From Pelosinus propionicus DSM 13327 (GTDB lineage Bacteria > Bacillota > Negativicutes > DSM-13327): 64,000 bases of DNA. The notes under the pieces are model-generated. The model did not search any database, was not told the origin of the DNA, and saw nothing but the letters and a program-made list of their open reading frames with translations. Location of the stretch: assembly GCF_900114615.1 (NCBI RefSeq), contig NZ_FOTS01000007.1:81692-145691 (forward strand). Reading direction: 5' to 3'. Shown one piece after another: positions 24,548 to 32,613 of the stretch (the first letter of the stretch is position 1; every line of letters starts with the position of its first letter). Made by a program: the position numbers and the translations under genes.

Positions 24548-25559
24548 ATACAGTCAGGAGCGTTTTGTGGGCATCATGCTTACTGCTTTAGGGCTAATTG
24601 TAGCTGCTATTTATATAAGCCTTAGTTATGGAGTCTTTGATATTACTTTTGCTGAGGTCGTTAAGACGCTATTCAGCCAGGGTAATGGAGAATATGATAT
24701 ACTGATTTATCAATTTCGGCTGCCCAGGATTGTGATTGCCGGGTTGGTAGGGGCGGGTCTGGGAGTCGCCGGAGCTGTATTACAAGGTGTTTCCCGAAAT
24801 GGATTGGCTGATCCTGGCATCTTAGGCATCAATGCTGGAGCGGGTCTTGCTATTGTTGTATTTATGTTCTTTTATCAGGGGAAACTTGCTGGAACAGATT
24901 GGCTTTCAATACTGGCTATGCCCTTTTTTGGTTTAATTGGAGGATTAGCTACTTCCGTTTTAGTGTATCTTCTTTCCTGGAAAAATGGGAGGCTGGATTC
25001 TCAGCGCTTTTTGTTAACGGGAATTGCTCTTGGTTCTGGTTTTGCGGCGCTTTCATTGTATATTACATTAAAAATGGATCCTACGGATTTTCACACCGCG
25101 ACAGTTTGGAGCGTCGGCAGTCTGTTTCACGCCGATTGGCAATATAGTATCTCCATATTGCCATGGTTCTTATTTTTACTGCCTATTATTTTCTGGAAAG
25201 CCCATATTCTTGATTTGTTCCAACTTGAGGAAAGCAGCGTCAAAAGCCTAGGTGTTTCTGTAGGGAGAGAGCAGGTCATTTTATTGCTTTGCAGCACTGG
25301 GCTAGTTAGTGCTTGTGTTTCTGTGTCCGGGAGTATCGGGTTTGTAGGATTAATTGTTCCTCATTTAGCCAAATCTCTGACGGGTATTCGCCATCAGCAA
25401 ATTATTCCTTTATGTGCAATGTTAGGCATGCTTCTTGTGATCGTGGCGGATTTTATCGCCAAAAACATCTTTGCACCGGCCGAAGTCGCTACAGGGACAA
25501 TCGTATCCCTGATCGGAGTACCTTATTTTATTTATTTGTTATTTAGAAGTAAAGCCTAA
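24540..25559 (+). CDS. Siderophore ABC transporter permease (FecCD family), second subunit
   Basis: 339 residues, same fold as the preceding subunit: YQFRLPRIVIAGLVGAGLGVAGAVLQGVSRNGLADPGILGIN near the N-terminus, VSVSGSIGFVGLIVPHLAKSLTG in the coupling region, and AEVATGTIVSLIGVPYFIYLL at the end. The start overlaps the end of the first permease, indicating translational coupling. AAAAAGGGGGG lies before the ATG. Confidence 0.95.
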   Translation: MLKYSQERFVGIMLTALGLIVAAIYISLSYGVFDITFAEVVKTLFSQGNGEYDILIYQFRLPRIVIAGLVGAGLGVAGAVLQGVSRNGLADPGILGINAGAGLAIVVFMFFYQGKLAGTDWLSILAMPFFGLIGGLATSVLVYLLSWKNGRLDSQRFLLTGIALGSGFAALSLYITLKMDPTDFHTATVWSVGSLFHADWQYSISILPWFLFLLPIIFWKAHILDLFQLEESSVKSLGVSVGREQVILLLCSTGLVSACVSVSGSIGFVGLIVPHLAKSLTGIRHQQIIPLCAMLGMLLVIVADFIAKNIFAPAEVATGTIVSLIGVPYFIYLLFRSKA

Positions 25560-25569
25560 GAGGATGTGT

Positions 25570-26391
25570 ATGGATATGAGTATACTTAGAGCCGAAAAAC
25601 TGCAGGCAGGCTATGAGCAGCGTACCGTTTTTCAGAATCTCAATTTTTCTGTAAAAGAAGGGAAGATCACCACAATTATTGGTCCTAATGGTTGTGGTAA
25701 ATCAACACTATTGAAAACCATGGGACGGATTCTTAAACAAAAATCAGGAACCGTCTTTTTATATGACCAGGATTTAAGAAATCTTTCAACCCGGGAAATT
25801 GCTAAAAAACTCACACTTCTTCCCCAAAATCCAGTGGGGCCTAAAGAGTTGACCGTAGAAGAATTGATTACGTATGGGCGGTTCCCCCATCGCAATCAAG
25901 GACAAAAAAGTTCAATAGCGGATCAAAAGGCTATTGAATGGGCTATGAATATTACCAAAACGATTTCTTTTCGGCAGCGGGAGTTGGGCAGTTTATCAGG
26001 AGGAGAGCGACAAAAGGTATGGTTAGCGATGGCATTGGCACAGGAAACTGCAATTCTTCTATTGGATGAACCGACTACCTATTTGGATATGGTACATCAG
26101 TTAGAAGTGCTGAAGATTGTGCAGCAGTTAAATCGTCAAAGGAAATGCACTATTGTTATGGTGTTGCATGATATTAACCACGCAGCCCGTTTTTCTCATG
26201 AGATTGTTGCTATGAAGGAGGGGCATGTCATTGCGTTGGGTAGTCCTCAGGAAATGATCACACCAGAAGTATTGAAACAAGTTTTTTGTATCGATGCTAG
26301 GGTGATGCTTGATCCTCGGGATGGGGTACCTGTTTGCTTTAGTTATGATAATCTGCAGACAGAGAAGGAAACGGTAGGAGGAGAGGAATGA
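25570..26391 (+). CDS. Siderophore ABC transporter ATP-binding protein (FecE/FhuC type)
   Basis: About 273 residues. Walker A is GPNGCGKST (about 38-46), the signature LSGGERQKVWLAMALAQ is at about 140, Walker B is ILLLDEPTTYLD, and the switch His follows in VMVLHDINHAARF. This short-ABC form pairs with FecCD permeases. Three in-frame ATGs occur (25564, 25570, 25576); AAGAGG ends at 25563, so 25570 has the best spacing. It overlaps the following esterase by four bases (ATGA), so that gene is coupled to iron uptake. Confidence 0.95.
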   Translation: MDMSILRAEKLQAGYEQRTVFQNLNFSVKEGKITTIIGPNGCGKSTLLKTMGRILKQKSGTVFLYDQDLRNLSTREIAKKLTLLPQNPVGPKELTVEELITYGRFPHRNQGQKSSIADQKAIEWAMNITKTISFRQRELGSLSGGERQKVWLAMALAQETAILLLDEPTTYLDMVHQLEVLKIVQQLNRQRKCTIVMVLHDINHAARFSHEIVAMKEGHVIALGSPQEMITPEVLKQVFCIDARVMLDPRDGVPVCFSYDNLQTEKETVGGEE

Positions 26392-27137
26392 CGGGAACGC
26401 TGATTCTTAGTACTTTTATGAGCAGTGAAATCTGTATTTACCTGCCACCATCCTATGATATGCATCAAAAGCATTTTCCTGTTGTTTATTTGCATGATGG
26501 CGGTTATCTGTTTCGCGACTGTTTGAGTGAGTTAGAAGAAATGATGTTTGCAAAAGAACTGAGGGAGTTTATCTTTGTAGGCATTAAACCGGATAACCGC
26601 AATGATGAGTATAGTCCTTGGTTTGCAAAGGCGGTAACAGCAGGATTTTCGGACTTTGGCGGTAGGGGATCTCAGTATCTTGCTTTTTTGGCAAATGAGC
26701 TAAAACCGTACATAGATGAGAAGTATCGTACAATGAAGAAGCCGGAAAATACAGCAATTGCAGGTGCATCCTTTGGAGGATTGATCTCGATGTACGCGGC
26801 GTACCTGTATCCCGGGATTTTTGGCAGGATTGCCTCAATCTCAGGCTCTTTTTGGTATACGGGATTTATTGATTTTATGCGTTCCTCAGATGTTGTACAT
26901 CTCGGACGCAGGATTTACATGGACGTTGGATCGTTAGAAGGGAAGAGAAAAAATAACGAGCAAAGAAGCATGGTCGCAAAAAATCAAGAAGCGTATGAAA
27001 TTTTATTAGATAAAGGGTTTCTTAAGGAGCAATGTCAATTTCTTACCCACGAGGGAGAGGATCATGGACACTCCTTTTTTCTGAAGCGTTTCCCAACTGC
27101 ATTACAATGGTTATTTCCCATGAAGATGACCAGGTGA
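26388..27137 (+). CDS. Enterochelin-esterase-like alpha/beta hydrolase
   Basis: 249 residues of the esterase-D/Fes/IroE type. The nucleophile motif is GASFGG (about residue 127), with an N-terminal FPVVYLHDGGYLFRDC strand-turn and a late HEGEDHGHSFFLKRFPTALQWLF carrying the catalytic His. There is no signal peptide, so it is cytosolic. Coupled directly to the siderophore ATPase, it probably hydrolyses an ester-type siderophore (for example a catecholate trilactone) to release iron. This suggests the imported compound has ester bonds. Gene order and family both support this; the compound itself is not known. Confidence 0.88.
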   Translation: MTGTLILSTFMSSEICIYLPPSYDMHQKHFPVVYLHDGGYLFRDCLSELEEMMFAKELREFIFVGIKPDNRNDEYSPWFAKAVTAGFSDFGGRGSQYLAFLANELKPYIDEKYRTMKKPENTAIAGASFGGLISMYAAYLYPGIFGRIASISGSFWYTGFIDFMRSSDVVHLGRRIYMDVGSLEGKRKNNEQRSMVAKNQEAYEILLDKGFLKEQCQFLTHEGEDHGHSFFLKRFPTALQWLFPMKMTR

Positions 27138-27168
27138 TCTAGAAGATAGAGCACCTGGTCATCTTATT
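27123..27168. terminator. Terminator after the siderophore operon
   Basis: Stem AGATGACCAGGTG / CACCTGGTCATCT followed by TATTATTATTTT. The left arm overlaps the last codons of the esterase gene. Confidence 0.8.
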
Positions 27169-27213
27169 ATTATTTTAAAGTAGATCTATTTACTTCAGCA
27201 GATACATACGTTT

Positions 27214-28104
27214 TTAGCTGTTTTGAAAGGCGTATATCGATTTTCTTAAGAAAGTAAATAGCTTTTCTTCTGCTATGCCAAAGGTGCTTTTTTCAGAGCT
27301 GCGCAAAAATCCTACGTCTAGTTCCAGATCCAAATTTTGTACCATTTTTACTACAGTACCAGCAGGAGCTGGTGTTACAGTAACTGCTGGTACTAGGGCA
27401 ATGCCATGATTGGCTTGAACATAATACTTAAGGGCAGCTAAACTGTTGATTTCAAGTGTTGAGTAAGAAGTGCCTATTTTTTGTAGTAGTATCGATAATT
27501 TTTTTCGAAAAACACATTCGCGGGAGGTAACTAAGAATCGCTCTCCTTTTAAATCCTGTATTGTGATGTCTTGCTTTATTGCAAGGGGATTCATGGAAGG
27601 AACCAGCAATACAAGGGGTTCCGAAAATAAAGGGTCAAACATTAATCCAGAGCTGGTTGCTGGTACGGAAGAAATAGCAAAGTCGATTTCGCCTTTTAGA
27701 GTGAGTTCCGTCAAGGTGCACGTATTTCCAATTTGAATGGATATTTGTACTTTGGGATATTGTTCCATAAAAGCAGCTAGAATGTTAGGCAATCGGAAGC
27801 TTGCTGTAGGTTCGATAGCACCTAATAAAATGGAACCGGATTCTCCGAGAGTGATATCACTCATAGTATCTTGTAAGTGATCGACATCTCGTAGGATATG
27901 GGCGGATTGTTCGCTGCAAATTCTTCCGGCTTCTGTCAGACGGAAGCTTTTCCCACGTTCAAATAAGATTACTCCTAAATCTCGCTCTAACTTTTGAATT
28001 TGCATCGTTACGGTAGATTGTGCATAGCGAAGCTCTTGAGCCGCTTGTTGGAAACTGCCTAATTTTACAATTGTTAGAAATGTTTTGAGTCCTCGTAGGT
28101 CCAT
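27214..28104 (-). CDS. LysR-family transcriptional regulator
   Basis: About 296 residues. The N-terminal helix-turn-helix is MDLRGLKTFLTIVKLGSFQQAAQELRYAQSTVTMQIQKLERDLGVILFERG. The effector domain includes ILLGAIEPTASFRLPNILAAFMEQYPKVQI and VSSVPATSSGLMFDPLFSEPLVLLVP. The start at 28104 follows GGAGTG and begins exactly where the family does; the longer frame to 28167 is unlikely. Its divergent target is not clear: the space upstream contains a MITE-like element and a very short relic-like reading frame, so the original partner gene may be lost. Confidence 0.92.
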   Translation of the reverse strand: MDLRGLKTFLTIVKLGSFQQAAQELRYAQSTVTMQIQKLERDLGVILFERGKSFRLTEAGRICSEQSAHILRDVDHLQDTMSDITLGESGSILLGAIEPTASFRLPNILAAFMEQYPKVQISIQIGNTCTLTELTLKGEIDFAISSVPATSSGLMFDPLFSEPLVLLVPSMNPLAIKQDITIQDLKGERFLVTSRECVFRKKLSILLQKIGTSYSTLEINSLAALKYYVQANHGIALVPAVTVTPAPAGTVVKMVQNLDLELDVGFLRSSEKSTFGIAEEKLFTFLRKSIYAFQNS

Positions 28105-28213
28105 AGTTATTATCACTCCAATAATTGATAGTTCAATAATATTGATATAATGATTCTTATATTTCAATTATACAGAATTAAGGAGATGTAGTACAATGAA
28201 ATTAGAAAATTAA

Positions 28214-28376
28214 TAGTATCTCATCTGCGTTGAAAAGATAGATAATTTAGCGAGGCGTTTTTAACCTGCAAAGCGGAAGAATCGTGCAGATCGGGAATCT
28301 GTAAGGCGATGCCAATGAAGCAGGACGGAAAAAGGCTGCTAAAGTAGCAGAACTTTTAATGCAGATGAGGTACTAG
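28214..28376 (-). repeat. MITE-like element, copy 2 (163 bp, intact, reversed)
   Basis: Reverse-oriented copy of the 1049-1212 element. It starts TAGTATCTCATCTGCGTT and ends TTAATGCAGATGAGGTACTAG in shortened form GCAGATGAGGTACTAG. It keeps the internal CTGCTAAAGTAGCAG hairpin and GATAATTTAG word. It lies between a Shine-Dalgarno/ATG that opens only five codons (28196) and the Fe-S gene at 28464, and fills about half of the 359-base gap. Confidence 0.8.
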
Positions 28377-28413
28377 TCATTGGGTTATTTAAAGCATTGG
28401 AAAGGGCTGCAAA

Positions 28414-28443
28414 ATGACCATTATTTTAGATGGCGCCATGAGC
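28414..28443 (+). pseudogene. Possible relic of a homocysteine S-methyltransferase start
   Basis: A ten-codon frame preceded by GAAAGGG encodes MTIILDGAMS and then stops. ILDGAMG is the characteristic N-terminus of MmuM/MetH-type homocysteine methyltransferases. This could be the surviving 5' end of such a gene, deleted down to its first codons, or chance. Nothing further of that family is visible. Confidence 0.25.
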
Positions 28444-28463
28444 TAGGTGTGGAGGAATGATGT

Positions 28464-29267
28464 ATGACAGGAATAACGTTACAGAGGATTCAAGATGCTG
28501 CAAGTGCTTTTATAAAGGATAGTCCACTGAACACGATTGCAGAGTTAGATTCGCTGCAGCTTTTTGATGCGCCGCTGATAGCAGCAGCGGATGCCTATGA
28601 TCCATTATTTACAAAGCTAAAGGAGAATGAAGTTGTTGGCCCGCAGCACCGAATGCCCCAGGAGTGGTTAGAAGGTGCCAAGTCTGTTATATCTTATTTT
28701 TTGCCCTTGACGAAAAGAGTCCGTGAAGCAAATCGAAAACCAGGGGTGGCTGCTCGGGAATGGATGTATGGACGCTATGAAGGAGAGCAATTCAATAACT
28801 CTTTAAGTAATTATCTAGTAGCGTTTTTAGAAAATGCAGGAATAAAAGCTGTTGTTCCCGTTATGGATCCTCGTTTTAGTGTGGTCAATCGCCGCAGTAA
28901 TTGGTCAGAACGCCATATTGCATTTATAGCTGGTCTAGGAACCTTTAGTCTGAATCGATCATTAATTACAGCTCGTGGTTCTGCAGGTAGGATTGGCAGT
29001 ATCATTGTAGATGCTGCTATTGATGCTACTGAGCGCCAGTATACTGAATTTGATGAACATTGCACAAAATGCGGTGCTTGTATCCTGCGCTGCCCCCCTT
29101 TTGCGATCAATGAGCAAGGCAAGGATAATGCGGTTTGTTCTGATTACCTTGGTCGCGTATTGGCGCGCTATCGTCCCAGATACGGCTGTGGAAAATGCCA
29201 GACCGCTGTACCTTGTGAAGCCTGTATTCCTCATGTACAAGGAAATACTTTGTCTATAAACAGATAA
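28464..29267 (+). CDS. Epoxyqueuosine reductase-like [4Fe-4S] protein
   Basis: 267 residues. The N-terminal 180 residues contain MPQEWLEGAKSVISYFLPL and WSERHIAFIAGLGTFSLNRSLIT, which resemble the cobalamin-binding part of QueG. The C-terminal part has CTKCGACILRCPPFAI and a second group of Cys, CGKCQTAVPCEACIP, giving one or two Fe-S clusters. It is shorter than QueG (about 380) and lacks the HEAT-repeat tail, so it is a QueG-like family member of unknown substrate rather than QueG itself. GTGGAGGA precedes the ATG. Confidence 0.8.
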   Translation: MTGITLQRIQDAASAFIKDSPLNTIAELDSLQLFDAPLIAAADAYDPLFTKLKENEVVGPQHRMPQEWLEGAKSVISYFLPLTKRVREANRKPGVAAREWMYGRYEGEQFNNSLSNYLVAFLENAGIKAVVPVMDPRFSVVNRRSNWSERHIAFIAGLGTFSLNRSLITARGSAGRIGSIIVDAAIDATERQYTEFDEHCTKCGACILRCPPFAINEQGKDNAVCSDYLGRVLARYRPRYGCGKCQTAVPCEACIPHVQGNTLSINR

Positions 29268-29334
29268 TAAATCAAATAGCACTATGAATGGCAAATCCTA
29301 AATATGGATCCTCACCAGAAAGTACGCTTGACGT

Positions 29335-29428
29335 TCTGTCGTTGCGAGCGGAGCGCGACAATCTCCAATAGCAAGCTGGGAGGCAGTAGAGATTACCATG
29401 TCAGCTGTCGCCTCCTCGCAATGACAAT
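29335..29428. repeat. Imperfect inverted repeat, dispersed-repeat type
   Basis: Left arm TGTCGTTGCGAGCGGAGCGC with CAATCTC, right arm GAGATT with CGCCTCCTCGCAATGACA. 'TGTCATTGCGAG...GCGACAATCTC' words are a known style of multicopy intergenic palindrome in many bacterial genomes. More GC-rich than the surroundings and non-coding. It lies in the 355-base gap between the Fe-S gene and the flagellin-protease gene. Confidence 0.6.
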
Positions 29429-29475
29429 ATTGTCAAGTAGACATTTTGGTGTTGAGCAAAAATATATAGCTTTAT

Positions 29476-29518
29476 AAAAAAAATCAATGAATTGCTTTTT
29501 GCAGTTTGTTGATTTTTT
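29476..29518 (+). terminator. AT-rich hairpin with T tail
   Basis: Arms AAAAAATCAATGAATTGC and GCAGTTTGTTGATTTTTT pair imperfectly around TTTTT. Likely a terminator isolating the next gene from upstream transcription. Confidence 0.5.
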
Positions 29519-29622
29519 AGTTTAATTGTATATAGTCAAATGCAGTTCAAAGAAATCCTTTCGATATAAATGTAGGATAGGAAAAAGCTGTACCTTCTCA
29601 CGAGGGGTTAGGAGTGAGCATA

Positions 29623-31278
29623 ATGAGAATTAATAGCGCTATTGCGGATACGAATAAGGCTGCAAGTCAAAAAGATAATGTGACAAAGAAGAAGCCGCTA
29701 TCACTTGTTTCTAATATAGAGACAAGTTCCTCAACATATGAAGATGCTGCCAAGGTGGAAATGTCTGAAGGTACAAAAAATAAGACAAGCCTACCAGCGA
29801 AAACGTTGGAAAATATACAAAACGGTGTTTCTTTGCTGCAAGCTGCGGATCAAGATTTAGATAAAATTCGTAGTATGCTTGAACGAGGAAAAGAATTAGC
29901 GGCTCAAGCGGCTACTTCTCAGGATGCAGCGGAAAAGGAAAGGCTTCAAAATGAAATTAATAATATAAATCATGAGATTGACAACTATAAAACTACTTAC
30001 TCATCAGATCCAAACAATGAAGAGATTATGACTGCCTTAAAGAGTGACTGGTTAGAAGTAGCAGAAGACGTTATTCAGGAGCGTTACGGGCTAGTCGGTG
30101 ATGGAGCAGAATTGCAAATCGTACTGGATGAAGATTCTGTACCTTATCTTGCTGCGATCATGTACAACTACGATAAAGATGGCAAAGCAATTAATCAGAC
30201 CATGCATATTGCAGTTAAGAGTGCACTTCCAGCTGCTTTGCCTAATGGGGGAAGAGATCCTGGACAGTATGATGATCGTGTGGTTACTCATGAGATGGTT
30301 CATGTGCTTATGGGGAGGACGATGAACTTTCAAGCGATGCCTAACTGGTTCAAAGAAGGAACTGCGGAATTCATCCATGGCCCTAATGAGAGGGTGGCTC
30401 TTGATTTGAAGCGTAGTGGTGGTGGAATGAAGGGCGCGACAGCACTCCAAGATGCTTTGGGTGATGGTACCAATAGTTCCTGGGAAAATACGAGTTTACA
30501 TTATTCTGCAGCATCCATGGCAGTACGTTATTTACATACGAAAATAAAAGAAGATGGCTATAGCGGCGGCATAAAAGACTTGATGACGGACCTAAAGTCC
30601 AATCCAACGGAAAGCCTTGATCAGGCTTTGAACCATGTCTCTCGATATTCAAATGTGAAAGCATTTGTTAATGATTATGTTAAAAATGGGAATGGGGCTG
30701 CATTTATCCATAATCTTGATGCAGCAGGTGAATTTAGAGCCTCTCTAGCTGGAGGAGATACTGGTGCTATAGGAGGTTCTACCGTTGATGGTGGTCCCGT
30801 TCAGACGGCAGAATCGGTAATTCCTGATATCAACCATCCAACGGAGACACCACTGGAAAACTTCCGTGTTATCTGGCCAACTCGCAGGGAAGATCCAATT
30901 CCATATCAAGCAAATAAAGCTGCTACGATTCAGAGTAGTACGGGAAATTACACACCTTTAAAAGTGGATAGCCATGTTCTTGGTACAGATCAAATCGATC
31001 TTGTTAATCATTCTGATACAGCTAGCGCACTTTTTGATAAGGCCATATCTTATATTACCGATAAGCAAGCACAGCTTGGTGAGATTAAAAATAATTTAAG
31101 TAATCAAGAAAGTATCGTAGTTGAAAATGCAAATTCTTCAGCGATAACGGATTCTAATAGAGCCGAAAAAGAAGTGGAGCAAGTAAAGGCCAGTCTGGAG
31201 GGGACAAACGCTAACAATGCGTCGAAGATAGCCAGATTACAGCCTGAGAGAGTATTACAATTGCTGAAAACTAGTTAA
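29623..31278 (+). CDS. Flagellinolysin-like flagellin with internal metallopeptidase domain
   Basis: 551 residues. The N-terminal part (about 55-125) has flagellin D1-like helices: NIQNGVSLLQAADQDLDKIRSMLERGKELAAQAAT. The C-terminal part (about 465-551) is again flagellin-like: ASALFDKAISYITDKQAQLGEIKNNL, then EKEVEQVKASL. Between them, in the hypervariable position, lies a gluzincin-type peptidase: THEMVHVLMGR (HExxH, His223/Glu224/His227) followed by NWFKEGTAEFIHG, with the third ligand Glu about 20-25 residues on. This architecture is that of flagellinolysin, a proteolytic flagellin described in Clostridium haemolyticum. No other flagellar gene is nearby. The ATG at 29623 follows TTAGGAG. 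The first 40 residues diverge from ordinary flagellin. Confidence 0.88.
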   Translation: MRINSAIADTNKAASQKDNVTKKKPLSLVSNIETSSSTYEDAAKVEMSEGTKNKTSLPAKTLENIQNGVSLLQAADQDLDKIRSMLERGKELAAQAATSQDAAEKERLQNEINNINHEIDNYKTTYSSDPNNEEIMTALKSDWLEVAEDVIQERYGLVGDGAELQIVLDEDSVPYLAAIMYNYDKDGKAINQTMHIAVKSALPAALPNGGRDPGQYDDRVVTHEMVHVLMGRTMNFQAMPNWFKEGTAEFIHGPNERVALDLKRSGGGMKGATALQDALGDGTNSSWENTSLHYSAASMAVRYLHTKIKEDGYSGGIKDLMTDLKSNPTESLDQALNHVSRYSNVKAFVNDYVKNGNGAAFIHNLDAAGEFRASLAGGDTGAIGGSTVDGGPVQTAESVIPDINHPTETPLENFRVIWPTRREDPIPYQANKAATIQSSTGNYTPLKVDSHVLGTDQIDLVNHSDTASALFDKAISYITDKQAQLGEIKNNLSNQESIVVENANSSAITDSNRAEKEVEQVKASLEGTNANNASKIARLQPERVLQLLKTS

Positions 31279-31290
31279 AAATGGGTATAC

Positions 31291-31330
31291 AGATAAACTC
31301 CTGCAAGGATAATCCTGCAGGAGTTTATCT
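31291..31330 (+). terminator. Terminator after the flagellin-protease gene
   Basis: Perfect 15-base stem AGATAAACTCCTGCA / TGCAGGAGTTTATCT with a ten-base loop. No long T run follows. Confidence 0.7.
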
Positions 31331-31416
31331 ATAAAGTGTGAAATAGAATAGAAACAGAGATGTTCTAGCAAAATAAGATTACATATGAGGCCGTTACATA
31401 ATAGGAGGAGATACAT

Positions 31417-32025
31417 ATGACATTGCCATTACGAATTATTTTTGATTTTTCTTGCCCATACTGTTACATTGCGTGGGGATATGTACAAAAGTTAAAGGAA
31501 ACAGTTGATCTGGCGGTTAACTGGATTGGCTGGGAAATACATCCTGATCTTCCAAAGGACGGCCGGATGATTCAAGATGTCGTGCCAGGTATTGTATTAA
31601 GCGAAAGGGTTGAGAAACTGAATGGCCTTGGTAAGCCGGCTGGTATTGTTCCGGGAAATAAGCTGTTTGTACCGAATACACGGTTGGCCTTGCAAGGCTT
31701 GGAATTTGCTCGTGACAATGGCAAGATGCAGGAATGGGTTGCTGAGGTTTATAAAACCAGCTATGTGTTAGATAAAAATATCGGTGATATACAGGTACTA
31801 ATCGATATTGCTCGTCAGATTGGCCTGGATGCAGCGGCATTTGAGCAGGCAGTTGCAAGTGAACGTTATCTTCCAATATTGCTTGAGACTGATCAGGAAT
31901 GTATGGACAAGCAGCTGGAATGGGTTCCGACTATCTTTAGTGGGCCGGAAAAGGTATTAGAAGGGGCCCTAACTTACGAGATTTTTGAAAAGGCACTAGT
32001 GGATCTAAGTCAATTGCAGCAATGA
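31417..32025 (+). CDS. DsbA-family thioredoxin-fold oxidoreductase (FrnE-like)
   Basis: 202 residues, thioredoxin fold with an inserted helical domain. The active site is FDFSCPYCYIAWG (CPYC at about 12-15), and the cis-Pro loop is WVPTIF at about 172. There is no signal peptide, so it is cytosolic, as for FrnE-type DsbA relatives and 2-hydroxychromene-2-carboxylate isomerase-like proteins. The two Cys suggest a disulfide-active enzyme rather than the isomerase, which uses Ser. AGGAGGAG lies before the ATG. A CGGC-domain gene follows 71 bases later. Confidence 0.88.
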   Translation: MTLPLRIIFDFSCPYCYIAWGYVQKLKETVDLAVNWIGWEIHPDLPKDGRMIQDVVPGIVLSERVEKLNGLGKPAGIVPGNKLFVPNTRLALQGLEFARDNGKMQEWVAEVYKTSYVLDKNIGDIQVLIDIARQIGLDAAAFEQAVASERYLPILLETDQECMDKQLEWVPTIFSGPEKVLEGALTYEIFEKALVDLSQLQQ

Positions 32026-32096
32026 TAAGGATCTATAATAATTTCGATAGAGATACATGAAAAGACCGTTTGAAAATGTAAAAATGAAGGTGAATT

Positions 32097-32441
32097 ATGA
32101 AAGTTGCTATATTAGTCAGAGAAGAAACCATGAAGCGTTGTACTGGAAAAGGATGCCTAAATGCTTTTTTTCAGAAAAAGGATGCATTTGCCGGCTACAA
32201 GGACGATGTTGAGCTGATCACCTTTTCTCATGCCGACGGCGATATTGACCATAAGATTGAAACAATGATCAAAAATGGTGTGGATGTGGTACATTTGTCT
32301 ACCTGTATGAGGGGAAAAGCCGCTAATTATGAGGTACTGGCAAAGCGCCTGAGTGAGCACTTTGATGTCGTTGGATATACTCATGGATCAGAAGAAGGAA
32401 AGGGACAAAAAACCATTATTATAAAGAAAGCTGCTAAGTAA
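32097..32441 (+). CDS. CGGC-domain protein
   Basis: 114 residues. Conserved points are REETMKRCTGKGCLNAFFQKKDAFAGY (Cys pair near 16-21) and VDVVHLSTCMRGKAANYEVLAKRL with another Cys. The layout fits the CGGC domain family of small putative metal-binding proteins from anaerobes. The function is unknown. AAGGTG precedes the ATG. Probably cotranscribed with the DsbA-like gene. Confidence 0.75.
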   Translation: MKVAILVREETMKRCTGKGCLNAFFQKKDAFAGYKDDVELITFSHADGDIDHKIETMIKNGVDVVHLSTCMRGKAANYEVLAKRLSEHFDVVGYTHGSEEGKGQKTIIIKKAAK

Positions 32442-32613
32442 AGAAAATATAAAATATTTATTTATTTCCTATCTTCGCTGCGGGCAGCAACGTTGCTCCT
32501 TTGCAGTTTTATTTTAGTTTATGTGGATAAAGCTTTTGACAATCTCACAGTTTTCTGATAGGATAAACCAATTGTATTTGGAATCCTGTTTTTGTTGTAT
32601 GGGGGGGATGGCT

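Noticed and set aside
29335..29428. CRISPR array or tRNA gene
   Set aside because: It is a single inverted repeat; no regular direct repeats with spacers, and no cloverleaf or T-loop sequence. No CRISPR, tRNA or rRNA was seen anywhere in the window.
29536..29567. Sigma-28 promoter for the flagellinolysin gene
   Set aside because: The CGATAT -10-like word is present, but no TAAA -35 lies at the required 15-base spacing, so not listed as a feature.
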